From Bryum argenteum (Eukaryota > Streptophyta > Bryopsida > Bryales > Bryaceae): a stretch of DNA of 64,000 nucleotides. Under the pieces are notes generated by a model. The model made no database searches, had not been told where the DNA came from, and worked only from the letters and a program-made list of their open reading frames with translations. Of this stretch, positions 12,531 through 24,454 are shown piece after piece. The translations under genes were made by a program, and so were the position numbers. Where the stretch lies: assembly GCA_037043015.1 (NCBI GenBank), contig CM073322.1, forward strand, positions 8,815,601-8,879,600, written 5' to 3'. How positions within the stretch are numbered: the stretch's first letter is position 1; every line of letters starts with the position of its first letter.

Positions 12531-12707
12531 CTTAATGTAAAAGCTCCAGAAAAACTCGAAAGACCAGTGCTCATCCCATTGCATCTGATCTACGTTTCGA
12601 TTTGCTGTTACGCCTCTGTGCACTCGGAGGCGAGAAGCATCCGTTCACAGACATTGCGCCATTGAAGTTGATCATTAACATACTGTAGTCCGCTCCTGAA
12701 CCCACTC
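12531..12707 (-). other. Probable non-coding 5' UTR exon of STOP1
   Basis: On the minus strand a TTGCAG acceptor precedes 12707 and a strong AAG|GTGAGT donor follows 12531. The next acceptor (TTGTTTGTTGCAG-like) opens the first coding exon at 12459, leaving a 71-bp intron. No frame in this exon joins the coding frame, so it is probably UTR. It contains a 36-codon upstream ORF (12571-12681, minus) ending in TGA. Confidence 0.5.
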
Positions 12708-13730
12708 CTGCAACCCACAGCCACAAAGCAGTGAGCCCGGTATCACGACCACATGAAAACCACCCCATGCAGATAAGATACTCAAACATTCAAAACTAGA
12801 CATGAGACCCTACATATCTTAAGCTTACACCGACTCGAAAGACACCGTCACTAAAACACTGTGCAACTGACCACTTCAAAAGATCCGCTCTTGCAGCAAC
12901 AGAGATATTCTCCATTTGATGCAAAATTTCTTAGTCGAACTGCAACCTGTACAGTATCTAAATCTAAGCAAGATACGGAATTTTGCAGTCGAACTGCAGC
13001 CTAGTGTAAACTGCAACTTGTATGGAAGGCTGCAACCCTAAGAGCGAGAGCAGTTCAAAATCTAGCGCAACAAAAAGTACCTGAGGAGGAGGAGCGGCGG
13101 CGAATCAAAACCTAGAAAGTGCTCAAGCTTCAAGTAAGAGCGCACCATGTAAGGAATTCTTGCGGGGAGTATTCAAAGCAGGGCTAACCTGGAGAGACGA
13201 GGTGAGTAGCATCCGCGAACGGGTCCAAAGCGCTTGCAGGTCGTCACTACGCGTACTCGCTGTTTGCGAGGGCACAACTGGTGGTGAGCAGTGAGGTTGG
13301 GCGCAATGATGGTGGAGGTCATCGAGAGAGAGAGCAGATGCTGCTACTGCGGTGCTTTGCTTGTTGGGTGAACTGTGGGTGCGAACTGGAACCGGGGTAG
13401 CAGTGGCTTTCAAAGTAAGCCCGGAAAGTGCTTGGATGTGGTGGAAGTGTCGTGAACTGGGGCCCCGGAGATTCACCCCCACCGGATCACCGGATCTGGA
13501 ATGGCACATTTTCTTTTATGCTCCCGGGATTTCTGTCTACCACCGGAGGTCGCGCTTGTGGCCGCACGGATACGTCGCACGTATCCCACCCGTTTCGTAT
13601 AATCGTAAGTCCGATTTACGTCATTGCTTTGACCAATTCTTTCCTAGTCTTTGCGTAAACAAAGAGAGTAGAACTTCAGACCTAATTTGAGGCTGGATAC
13701 CATGCTTGGAGGTCGAAGTTCCATGGCCTT
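12708..13730. promoter_or_regulatory. STOP1 5' flank, presumed promoter region
   Basis: GC-richer sequence between the STOP1 leader exon and the SINE at 13731. It has long unsupported frames on both strands (for example 13123-13509 minus). A GA-repeat (GAGAGAGAG) lies near 13325. No TATA box was identified with confidence. Confidence 0.35.
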
Positions 13731-14115
13731 GAGAAACTCTAACCTATTCAGAGGCCGGCGTGAATGCATTGTTCATTTGACCCACCCTTGTATGTATGCC
13801 CGAACGACCTATCCTTGGATGTATGCCCGAACGACCTATCCTTAGATGTATGCCCGGAGGTCATTACACCAATGGTGGGACTACTGACTCCTCTCGGGGT
13901 GAACACTATGCTAGTTTCTAACTAACCATTGGTGCCTTAAAGATACCTGACATGGTATCCTCCCAAAGGGCTTTGAAGTACCCATAAAAGGAGGTCCAAG
14001 AACCGCCCACCATAATTGGGTGAACTAAGGGAGTGAGCACGACGCCGACATGGGGAGTAGAACCACAACCTCCTCATTGGGGGCCATGAGCCCTAACCAC
14101 CAAGCCAAGGCTTGT
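13731..14115 (-). mobile_element. tRNA-derived SINE, family S, longest copy
   Basis: Minus-strand retroposon. The head has an A-box TGGCTTGGTGG (complement of 14097-14107) and a B-box GGTTCTACTCC (complement of 14054-14064) with 32 nt between them, the tRNA spacing, each with about one mismatch to consensus. The body carries TGGGTACTTCAAAGCCCTTT, CATAGTGTTCACCCCGAG and three tandem 26-nt units containing TCGTTCGGGCATACAT. It ends AATAGGTTAGAGTTTCTC. At least seven further fragments lie in this window. Confidence 0.75.
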
Positions 14116-14149
14116 AGTGCCTTCCATGACATAAACAAAGAGTGAAGAA

Positions 14150-14275
14150 CTCTAAAGCTAATTGAGGTTAGATATCATGAGCCTCTGATGTCGTAATTTT
14201 AATGGTGAGACTAGTACCTTATCTCGGAGTGAACACCATGCTAGTTCATAGCTAGCCACAAGTGTAGTGCATACG
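14150..14275 (-). mobile_element. SINE family S fragment
   Basis: Plus-strand reading GGTGAGACTAGTACC...CTCGGAGTGAACACCATGCTAGTTC parallels GGTGGGACTACTGACTCCTC and GGGGTGAACACTATGCTAG of the neighbouring full copy, in the same minus orientation. It may be a tandem or independent truncated insertion. Confidence 0.55.
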
Positions 14276-14814
14276 TTATATAATACTTTATTATACCTCT
14301 CCTCTAGCTAGCTACCATGGTACTGTTGTATGAAGAAACTACAATGTACTTCTGAATGAGGATTAGTAGAGCTCCAATATGAGACCTGCTCCATTTCACT
14401 CTATTACACCTCTCCCTTAGCTAGCTACCAAACTGCATGTCTCGGACAATCTTGTTCCATGAAAGCATGAGAGATGTGGACTTTTTATGAATCCAAGGAA
14501 ACTTCCTGAAACATCGTAATCCATAAAACATGTATTCTTTTAGATACAAAGTTGTTGATTTGATGGTGGACCACAAAGACCACCGGTTTAAGGAAAAGGA
14601 AAAGCAGGGGAAGGGGGAGGGAGAATAATGCCAGTGAATAAGACAAGGCTGATTCCTCGAGGTCGCCCTGGCCACAAGTTTCCACATGCCTCATGCTGCC
14701 CCGTTTTTTATCTACCCAAAATCTGCCCGAAATTGATTGAAACGAAGAAACTTCAAAAATTCACTAAGAATTGAGAATTCTACTTTGTTTCAGTTTTTTT
14801 CTTTTCTTTTTTTT
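14276..14814. other. Intergenic, no gene seen
   Basis: AT-rich, with two similar blocks CACCTCTCC(T)C(T)AGCTAGCTACCA at about 14295 and 14410, an internal direct repeat. Minus-strand ORFs 14421-14687 and 14485-14694 overlap each other in different frames and have no recognised domain. Confidence 0.5.
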
Positions 14815-15270
14815 TCTTTCTCGGTGAGAGTGTTAACAAGTTGTAAGGCATGATCTTGTTGTTTGGATTTCCAATAGATTGACTTGTCTTTTTGTTGTCA
14901 AAAACGAGCCTTTGTATTTAAAATTCAGCTATACCCCTATTGTGGAAGATCAAGCATGTTTTTAGGTTTCAAAGGTTGCATGAGGGTAAAAATTGCATAG
15001 ACATGTTCCTTACTCACCTATGAACAAGAACTGGAAGAGTCTGAGTTCATAGTTACTTCTAAAGTTGGTATTTTTGGCTCTCTAATAATTACTTTTTCTT
15101 TCTCAACAACGCAGGAAAAAAAAAAAAAAAAATCTTTTTTTCCAACTTTGAGTTGTGATCTCACAAATAGTGAGGAATTTGAGTGAGGATTTGATGTACA
15201 CATTCAATACTAGATCTTACAGTTAGATACTACAAAAAAATGAAAAATCTCACCTTGTTGTAGAGTGGTC
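14815..15270 (+). repeat. Dispersed repeat family R1, copy 2
   Basis: Shares with 3470-3960 and 62270-62794 the ordered blocks AGGCATGATCTTG, TTGTCAAAAACGAGCCTTTGTA, GAAGATCAAGCATG, TGAGGGTAAAAATTGCATAGACAT and a poly-A stretch near 15117-15130. No coding content. Confidence 0.6.
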
Positions 15271-16000
15271 TAATATGGATTAGTCTATCTAAGATCTCAT
15301 GATAGAGCTTTAGTATTTCAACTCACACGTATATATTAGCTTCTACGTACTACGGTACCATGTACTCACTACAGACATCATAAAGTGTCATTTTGGGCAC
15401 CATTTTAGAAACACTCATATTTCAGACTTCAAAATATATAACTTACTAGAGTCCGAACATGATGATTCCACTCACTTTATGTTTCTACTAACTTTCCCCT
15501 GCACAAAAATTGCTTCCACTCGTTACATCCAAATAGATTTCTAGTGCAAAAAATTAAGCCATTGTTGAGCACCTTACTATGGTCACAATCACTCAGGGCC
15601 ACATCATATTAGAGCCCATTTCCAAACCCTAGGTAGCAAATAATGAGATTGCTTAGAATATGCTCAAATGGGCCCAAGGGCATTACATCGACAATTGGCA
15701 CACTTCTCACAAAGCTCATGTGGCCGGTGACGTTACGGTATTTCAGAGGGAAAGTTATGGGTCCTAATCCAAAAGGTTGTCATGAGAAGGTGACCCACTT
15801 CTCCTCTTGGACCCATGTAAGCACCCTCATTGGTGAATGCTAGGGTTTGAATACAAGTCTTAGAAATGGACCCTAGTAGAAAGTCATTGAGGGCCATTTG
15901 GAAGGCCCAATGCAAAATAAAAGTTCCAGTTTGGGCCTTGTGAACTTTACATCGCAAGACCAATTTTTACGACCCACTTTGTAAATTAGGGCTTGATTTA
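15271..16000. other. Intergenic, no gene seen
   Basis: Unremarkable AT-rich sequence. Blocks at 15470-15560 (ACTTTCCCCTGCACAAAAATTGCTTCCACT and AATTAAGCCATTGTTGAGCA) resemble the tandem unit at 43180-43345, so part of it is probably old repeat. Confidence 0.45.
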
Positions 16001-16190
16001 ACCCCCTACCTTTCCTTAAAACCAGAAACCGGTTTTGGAGGTTCCTGCAGGAAAAAAACTCATCCAATTTTATTATTATAATCTCACAAATGAAGAAGAA
16101 TGAACGGTTCAAACTTGGTATGTGAGAAGAATGTCAAGTGAACTATGAGATCTTACGGTTGAACCTTTTAAAGAATTCTTAGATTAAGAT
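16001..16190 (+). mobile_element. Degenerate TTAA-family MITE copy
   Basis: Starts TTTAACCCCCTACC and continues GGTTTTGGAGGTTCCTGCAGG, CTCATCCAATTTTATTATTA, AACGGTTCAAACTTGGTATG, in the same order as 60856-61123. The right terminus is degraded. Confidence 0.5.
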
Positions 16191-16584
16191 TTATCAAGCA
16201 TAATGTAAAGGAAGGTCAAATTTTGCAACAAGAAAAGTCAGGGGTCAAGACCCACTTCAACTTCACATGGACTCAACTCCAAATGGGCCGTAATCCTAGA
16301 CACTATGGTAAAACTTGCATTCTTTTTGAAGTGTCCACCATCCATGAATGAAGGGGACAGCCCGGGGGTGAATGGAATCCAGATGCTGTAAGAGTCACGT
16401 TACACTGTGCCATGTCACATGAATAGCTACAGTGCAAGAAAGCACCCTACACTATCCTTTTCAAAAGCCTATATAACTATTGAGGCCATTTCCAAGCTGG
16501 TGCATTAGAATTGTGTTTTCATGCAAACGCGTTTTCATCAATTCAAATTTGCTTCTTTTCTCTAACTCATGTCGTACACCGCGA

Positions 16585-16695
16585 GGTTCGTATCCTAACT
16601 TAGTGATCATAGTGTCCATCCAAGGATATGTCAAACGAACACTCTATTCATGCAGGCCTCTAAATAGGTTGGAGTTTCTCTTCTTCCTCATAGTG
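16585..16695 (+). mobile_element. SINE family S, internally deleted copy
   Basis: B-box-like GGTTCGTATCC lies near 16584, then GTGTCCATCCAAGGATATGTC, and the 3' end GGCCTCTAAATAGGTTGGAG-TTTCTC. This has both a head remnant and the family 3' end with most of the body missing. Confidence 0.6.
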
Positions 16696-17029
16696 TTTAG
16701 AATTACACGCTCTTTTTATGGGGGGCCTGTAGGGATTGGGTTGAGTTTTTGGAGAAACTTGTGTTGAAATTATGTCGATCTCACAAGGAAAAGGGTTTGA
16801 ATTTTCAGAAAAAAATTAGGTGAAGTGGGTGGTCCCCTCAACCCAAAAGTTTCTCCAATTTGGTTAAGAATTTAACACTAGATTGCAGAAATAAGCTCAA
16901 CGGTGGTATTGACATAGTTGAGCTTATTTGAGCAACTTGGGTTGGAATCTCAATCCATATTTACGAAGGCAAATCAAACATTTCATCCAAGATTAGGGCT
17001 TTCTTGTACCTAGAGCTATTCACAATGTG
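16696..17029. other. Intergenic, no gene seen
   Basis: AT-rich. ATAAGCTCAAC at about 16893 faces GTTGAGCTTAT at about 16918, a small inverted repeat. Nothing else recognised. Confidence 0.4.
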
Positions 17030-17058
17030 TACACTAAATTTGATAATTAGTGTTAGAT
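17030..17058 (+). repeat. 29-bp repeat, left member of a distant inverted pair
   Basis: The exact reverse complement of this 29-mer occurs at 43054-43082. The core CACTAA...TTAGTG is itself a short palindrome. The pair brackets the nested CACTA and LINE block, about 26 kb apart. Confidence 0.8.
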
Positions 17059-17811
17059 TATTATATCCAAGTTGATTATGCACGGGACGAGTCGAGTCAT
17101 GCCGGAGTAAGCGTTAGCGGCGAGGGGAGGGAGAACGTTGACAGCCGAAGCGAGGCGTGGTGAAGCTGGGGCGCCGTGGTCTTGCACGCACAAGCGTTGC
17201 GAGCTCCACATTGCGAATCGTGGAAGCTGAACTTGGAGGTGTCCTGCTGTGATCCGGATTTGGTGGATCTGGCTCATCGAGATCTGCAGTTGGACGTGAC
17301 TGCGAAGAAGCTGAAGCGAGCTACGCAGCTCACGGCAGGGATCACAATCAGGATCACAGTCCAGAGTTAGTCCAGTTCATGCCAAGCACGGATTTCGCAC
17401 ACTTCAGACCTGTCTGACGATTCTCCCTCACCATCCGCATCTTTAAACGAACACGATTCTGCAAGAGGAGCTTGTGGCGAACCCGCCACAGGGCCATCAC
17501 GTGTCATACCAGCATTACCTGCGAACTGCTGTCCCAAAGCCTGCAATCTGCTCTAAGTCATATCGAAGCCCACACCTCCAATCTTCAGCCCGTAGCAGCT
17601 CCAACAAGCATTCTCCAATCCCTGGTAAGGCCACTCACGGTACATCACTAACCCTAACTCCCACCTGTTTAGTACTTTACTTGCGAATTTCGTTTTGTTA
17701 TTACCAACTTGTAAGCTGTGTCCTAACCCCACGTAACGCCTGGGAGACATATGCTCCCAGAAGGGGCAAGGTAAACACTGGCAGAAATCCACGTCAATGT
17801 CATAAACAAAC
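17059..17811 (+). other. GC-rich segment left of the CACTA element, possible LINE 5' UTR
   Basis: Noticeably richer in GC than the flanks, and it stops exactly where the CACTA element starts. If the CACTA insertion is removed, the sequence reads through CATAAACAAAC into CCTAAGCACACACAG and reaches LINE ORF1 140 bp later. This makes it a candidate 5' UTR of the LINE. The ORF at 17474-17869 crosses the transposon border and is a chance frame. Confidence 0.4.
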
Positions 17812-18960
17812 CACTATAAGAAACCCGCTGTTTTTTAGATGTTTGCAGAAATCTAAAGATGTTTTTTAAGATGTCTTAGTGTATCGCAAGATGTCTTGTA
17901 AGACATGAAGATGTCTGAGCTGTCTAAAGATGGATTTGGGATTGGAGGGGCATGAAGACATAAAGACATCACAATACACTTAAATGTTCTAACGATGTCT
18001 TATAAGACATCTCTATAGACATTACATTGCCACGTAGGCAAGGAATCTGGGTTAAAGAAAGTGAAAAACTAATGAAGTTGCTGGGTTTCGGGTAAAAATC
18101 AGCCCGGTTGTAAAAAAACATCTAAATGGGCAGCGGTTTGTATGAGGAAAAGAAAAAAACCTTCATTGTATAAAAAAATCTTTCGTTTTTTGTTCATTAA
18201 AATTTTATTTCTACTACCAAAATATTCAAAAAATTAATTGAATAAAATTCAAATAATAATTTCAGATTTTTTCATTGGTTCAATTTTTAAAATGAAGTTA
18301 AAAACTAATTTTATAATGTGGAAATTATAATTTACACATAATTCAGAATTTTAAAGTAATATATTATAATAAATTAGTTTTTTGAAAAAAAATAATTTTT
18401 TTTTAATCATTAAAAATGTGAAAAGCTGAAAATTAATTATTAAAGTAATATTAAATTTATAAGATAATATATATATTTTTTAAATATTTTTTAATATGTA
18501 GGGCAAATTTTCATATTTATTTTTGAAAACACACGTGGACATAATATTTCTTTCATAATTTACTGCTCTTTATCTACATGGCAAAGAATTATCCACGTCA
18601 GACGACATTAAATGTCTTACTATGTCTTCGTAGACACTTTACTGACAACTAGTAAAATACTATAAGGATGTCTTTGTAGACATTTGAAAAGACATCTTCA
18701 AATTAATGTATATGGCAATTTTTTCCTATTTATTTTAGAAAATACACGTGGACATAATATTTATATTTTAATTTATTGCTATTTATCTACATGGAAAAGA
18801 CATTTCCAAGTCGGACGACCTTACATGTCTTACTATGTCTTTGTACACATTTTACTGACTACAAGTAAAATACTAGAAGGATGTCTCTATAGACATTTGA
18901 AAATACAACTTGTAAAACATCTTAGAAGACATCATACAAAACATCTTCCCAGACATCCTT
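17812..18960. repeat. CACTA left terminal and subterminal repeat zone
   Basis: The terminal inverted repeat is followed by many copies of GATGTCTT, AGACATC and variants in both orientations (for example 17870-18010 and 18595-18965), with an AT-rich spacer at 18170-18520. In maize Spm the TNPA protein binds 12-bp subterminal motifs; these repeats are the likely equivalent here. Confidence 0.8.
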
Positions 18961-19072
18961 GAAACATTGTCTAAGACATGGTATAAAACATCTTTGACGA
19001 CATCCTTGCAAACGTCCAGTAGTGCAACTCCTATGTACAAAACACTAGTATCGGTATAAATAACTTTACGTG

Positions 19073-22000
19073 TCAATACTCCTCTTCGATTTCATCATGA
19101 TTGGGCGTGTTCGTTGCTGCTGTAACATAGGACCCTCCCGTGGCCACTGCTCCTCGAACTGCCTCTGTCTCCAAAATCTGCGGTTGTAACCCTTGGAAAT
19201 CAGCGTCCTCACCAATTGCGATTCCTGTGGGCTGTGGTTGTTGATGTTGTAGTGGAGTGCGCCTCCCCCGGACGTCAGTTCGGCAGACAATCTTCCATCC
19301 TCGTCTCATGGGGTCATCTGAAAAAAAAACCTGCTGACAATGTATGGGGAACGCAAATGAATCCGGATGCACTGTACTGTCCAAATGGTTGAAGTTCGCC
19401 ACGTTGAATCCGTACTGGTCACGCTCAATACTGGGCACTCGCACATCCCGTGAGGGTCGTACCCATTCGCATAGCAAAACCATGGTGCAGTGATTACGGT
19501 AATCCAACTCCAGTATTTCCTGTATGTATCCTACATGCTTTGCGGTATGGTCAATGGGCATACCATTCCGAATCCCCCAACGTAGCTGTTGTGTATAGGT
19601 TGCCACTACACATGAGTCTCGAGTAACAAGGCCCCCCTCAGATGTCCGAACACGCAAATGCATACCAAATGCTTTCATATGCCGATGTGTAATTGCAAAC
19701 CGCTCAGGAGGACATGAGTAATGTAGCACGTCATTCTCCAGAGAATCACCAGCATGTTCTGCTTCCAGCACCCGTGTCTTCAACCAATCTGCAAAGCATG
19801 GCAAATCTCTAAGTTTTGCGGGGTATGTCACAGGTCTAGAAGGTCGCTGGCGTCTACACTGTACTCGATATGCCTCTCGCTCTTCCCATCGGCGTCCCTT
19901 CGCGATGATGTATTCCCTATACAACACCCCCACCTCTGTCGTTAGACATTGCAAATGCATGATTAAAAACTTCCTGCATTTGTGTTAACTCTGGTTATGT
20001 CTTCTGAGACGTCTACTAAGACATTGTAATGTCCATCTTCACTATGTTTACGACACCTGCATTTACATCATGAATACGTTTACAAAACTTTTTGAATGTT
20101 TAAAAGAATGTCTGCACGGACATTCTTTTAGACATGTGAGCGTGCCCAAATTTGATTTAATCATTGATTATAACAAACCATGGTACGACAGATAATAATC
20201 ACAGGGACGGCCTCGCATGTCTGCATGTTGGTACAAGAACTCACTCTCGCCACGGTTCCAAGCAGGGTGCATTATCGATGACGAAAGCATGTGCGTATCC
20301 CCGTAGCTGATCGGACATTCGACGCTTTCTGGATGCATTCTCCCCCAAGATCTCGTCATTCATGCTTGCATCTTCGTTGGCGTCCCATACACGGTAAGTT
20401 GTTGCTCGATGTCGTTTCATGTACTCCGTACAAAAGCCAAGAGTTTCGTCCAATCGATACCCTTCTGCAATGCTCCCTTCAGGATGTGCTCTGGTCCTCA
20501 CGTAATCCTTCAGCGTCTTCAGGTATCTCTCAATCGGATACATCCATCTGCAATGTACAGGTCCACATATGAAGAGTTGTTCAACGAGGTGTATCGGAAG
20601 ATGTGTCATCATGTTCAAAAACGTCGGTGGAAACTCCTTCTCCAACACACATGTTGCCAGTACAACGTCGCGCATGAGACTATCATGACTGTCTTCACGT
20701 ATGTCCTTCTCACATAGACGCTGGAAAACTCTGCACATTTTGATTATAGCAACCCGCACCTCCTCATCCAGCAAGTTACGAATGGCCACCGGAAGTATCT
20801 ATATCAAACAGTACAATCATTATCTTTACATGCAGACACGAGAAACGCCTGAGATAGAAATTGTCATTCATTATAAATTATAACAATGTCTTCTATCTAT
20901 AACGATGTCTACAACAATATGAGTCTGTAGTGTCTACTTCAACATGTGGATGTATTTTTAGACATGCTTCAATGTTTTTTCATAGTAACTCCTTAAGCGT
21001 AATCCTTTCAAAAACTCTTACTGCGCCATGTATCCTAAATAATATGTCATCTGAATTAATTTTGCTTACCTGCTGCATGAGGACATGGTAGTCGTGCGTC
21101 TTCATGTACTGCAGTTTCCCGTTTTCTAGCCGCTTGTGAATTGCCCCCACGTACTTCGTTGGAGTGCGTATATTCGAAACTATTTGAACAAACTCTTGTT
21201 TCTCCTCTGCCTTCAACATGTACGGGGCCTGCGGCATGTAGTACTCGTCACCTCTGCGTCGTGGGGGCTGCAACCAGATCTCCTCACGTATGTTCAAGTC
21301 CTGCACATCTTGACGACTTCCTGGGCTGTCGTTCATTCCAAACAGCGTCTTCAAAATGTTCTCACATAGATTCTTCTCGCAGTGCATGACGTCCAATACG
21401 TGTCGAACCTTCAGGTGCTGTTAGAACGTACCAACTTCAATTTATTACATTTGTTTCATTAATGGTCATTACAATAAAATTTCCTCATTCCCTACAGGCA
21501 ATGTCTGCTTCTACGTTCTTATGTCTAGAAAAACAACTAGAAATACATTTTTCATTTCTAATCAGACATCTACATGCACTGTATAACTATTTTAATGTCT
21601 TGAAAGACATCTTTAGACATTGTAATAGACAGCGGTTGTAGAATAACAAAAAAACAATCTTACCTGCCAGTACGGTAGTTCGTAGAATGCACTAAGACGC
21701 TTCACTCCCGTGCTATGAACAGGGGTCATCAGGGCCCTTCCCGCCCACCAAGGTCCGGGTATGATTGCCGCCTTGCAACAGATCGGATTACGTCTCCGCC
21801 GAGACGGTTGTTGGCGCCGTCACGAGTCTCACGCCGCCCATTGAACCGTCTGTATCTCCGGTATGGATGGTGACGACTCAGATATCGACGTACTCCCCCG
21901 TACACAATCTTCGAACCCCTCGCCGTACGGTCAGCACGCAAATCTCCTGTCTTCGCCATACGAGCATCCGTCTCGGGGCCACAACAAGGACAACCTCTAT

Positions 22001-23443
22001 ATCCCTTACATGATAAGCCAGAGATCAAGCCGTCTGTGGAAAATCAAAATAGTCCACATGAGCAATCCTCGTAGAGTGAAATGTCGAGACCCCACTGGTT
22101 GTCAAATCATGTCTTTGTACGCCTTCCCAAAGTTGATGTAGCTCTCTCAACAATGGGCGCAAATATACATCAATGTTTGTCGATGTCGGCGACCGCTGCC
22201 CCGATATCAAAATGGACAAGGATATGAAAAACTTCTTCGTGACAAACCATGGCTCCAAATTATAAATCAATATCAGCACCGGCCACGTCGACCAATTCGT
22301 GTTGCTCAACTTAAATGGATTCACACCGTCGAGCGCTAAGGCTAGCCGCATGTTTCTCTCATCACGTCCGAAGATGTCAAACGCAGCGTCCGTGTTGATG
22401 TGTTTCCAGGCAGGACTGTCAACCACAGATCGCATTATGCCGTCCTTACTAACATGCTTCGTGTGACCCGTCAACATGCTGGCCATCTCAGGCGATCTCC
22501 ACATCCGTTTCAATCGGGGAATGAGAGGGAAGTGACGGATCACCTTAGCTGGTATGGAGTTGGTGCCCTCCCTCCACCAGGACTTCGAACACTTCGGGCA
22601 CGTCTGCAACTCCGCATGATCTTCCTCATACAAAACACATCCATCAGGACATGCATGGATGTTTTTGTAGTCCAACCCCAATCTTCGGATGCTCTTTGCT
22701 GCTGCATAATGACTTCTTGGCAACTTGTTCCCCTCCGGTAATAAGTCCTCTGCCAAGTAACGCAACAATTCCGTCCTGAAAGTGTTGCTAACCCCAAACA
22801 CAACGCACATGTTCATGAGAACAATCGTAGCAGATACAACGCTAGTTTTCGATCCCGGATACAACGGTGTCTTAGCTTCAGCATACAAGCGCTGCAGGTC
22901 ATCAACTGTGTCGCCCTCCAAGTCATTGTTGTCGTCCACATTACCTTCACCTCCTGCATCCATGTGAAGTGCATCACCGCGATCAAGAGCATTCATGACC
23001 TGCTGCTGTACGTCATGGAACTCATCTAAAGAACTTGCAGCTTCAGGACCTCCATCATGTCTAGAGACGTCTTGCAAAATGTCTTCGACAACATCATCAT
23101 TCGCAACGTTTGGAATATCATCTATAACGTCGTTGTCATACGGAATATCCTCCACCCACATACCATCAACTGGATATCCTTCGGGTGGGTCGCCACCTAG
23201 AAGTGACTTTGTCAGAAAAGGATCCCTCCCGGCTGACGCATGGTGCTCTCGTATGACGCTGATTCGCTGGTATCGACCCCCATGGCAGTCGTAACAAGGG
23301 CAATAGTATGATGTGATGTCTTTTGTTGTTGCCACTCGAAGCTCTGCCTGGAGGATAAGGTCAGCAACTGGAATGTTACGGAATGTCCGGCCATCAGCAT
23401 CAATTCGTATTCTTGCGCCGCGGCGAACGCTGTGTGTGCTCAT
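19073..23443 (-). pseudogene. TNP2-type CACTA transposase, frame-interrupted
   Basis: Catalytic transposase of the CACTA element. Exons: 22044-23443 (N-terminus MSTHSVRRGARI, Cys/His segment YYCPCYDCHGGR, CPDGCVLYEEDH...CPKCSKSW, transposase_21-like core), 21664-22028 (LSCKGYRGCPCC, YLSRHHPYR), 21070-21417 (HVLDVMHCEKNLCENIL), 20245-20798 (DUF4218-like: MTHLPIHLVEQLFICGPVHC, RWMYPIERYLKTLKDYVR) and 19073-19973 (DUF4216-like: YIQEILELDYRN, YGFNVANF, FPIHCQQVFF). The last three junctions join in phase. The junction around 22020-22085 needs two single-base shifts to keep the motif order TLRGLLMWTI / IFP / GLISGLSCKGY, and a further shift is needed near 21730-21760 before ELPYWQ. No true stop-free reading spans them. 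Either the gene has decayed or the assembly has indels. Confidence 0.85.
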
Positions 23444-24142
23444 TGCACCAATTGTGCTGCAAATTGTAACAAAATTCTTCAGAGAATAAATTAAATTGTG
23501 ATCATAAAATTTCCGTAAAATTACAATAAAGGTATACGACTGACACTGTTATACATTTTCTATATCAGCTTATGCCTTCAACGTCTTATAATGTTTGTTT
23601 TGTTCTTCCACAGACATGTACAACAACATCTCATGCGAGACATCTACACATACAAATGCGATGCATAAGAATGTCTTAATCTTACCAAATCAATTCTTCC
23701 CCACTTCCCTAAATCCGTGGAAGTCCATACAATTAGATCAATATACGCACTCCTTCTCCATCAATATAGTTCTGCGACAGTAGCCAAAAATAATTTGCTA
23801 CTAAGATATAGGCAAATCCAGCACCACATGTTGCTCTCTCTACAAGTAAACCATACTCAAATATTAAAATTCTCGCACTCTGTATGTTTGTACACATGCC
23901 ATACATTTAGGATTCTGTAAAGGCTTAGAATTTACTAAAATAAAAAAACAACAACATAATATTGTCTCCATCACAAATAACACCGACTTAACATACATAT
24001 AAATTCTCAAAAACCATTCATTTCTAAATCTCAAAATTTTTACCTCACTGTACAAACAGTGTCAGAATAATATCTCTTCTATCAAAAACTAAAATGTACG
24101 TACTATAGTACGGTAAGTAAGTCGTCCAGGTGTTCATAAAAT

Positions 24143-24454
24143 CTATTCCTCTAGCATTTCAAACAAAATTTGGTCATACAACCACTGATCGTAGTTTTCT
24201 TCCCAGGTGTCAAATGGATAATGACCCTCATAAAACCACGAAATGCAATACATGTTGCTGTAGTAATCATCGTCTACAGTCTCAGGTAACAAACCACGCT
24301 CAAAATTATACGGTTGCTCAGCATGAAGTACAGCTAGCATCTCCAAGTACTGAGCATGGCCTAAATCATACGCTTCAAACGGATACTCTTCGTATGGATG
24401 ATTACATTCTCCAACTGATTCCAAATCGGACATGGCTTCCCCATCCAACGCCAT
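24143..24454 (-). CDS. Small acidic protein inside CACTA, unknown
   Basis: A 103-residue frame beginning MALDGEAMSDLESVGE and ending ILFEMLEE. It is very rich in Glu, Asp, Tyr and Trp (for example YYSNMYCISWFYEGHYPFDTW within it). The in-frame region extends upstream without another ATG, so it may be a 3' exon of a longer transcript. It lies 700 bp upstream of the transposase start on the same strand. I recognise no family; an extra CACTA accessory ORF is the simplest idea. Confidence 0.35.
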   Translation of the reverse strand: MALDGEAMSDLESVGECNHPYEEYPFEAYDLGHAQYLEMLAVLHAEQPYNFERGLLPETVDDDYYSNMYCISWFYEGHYPFDTWEENYDQWLYDQILFEMLEE

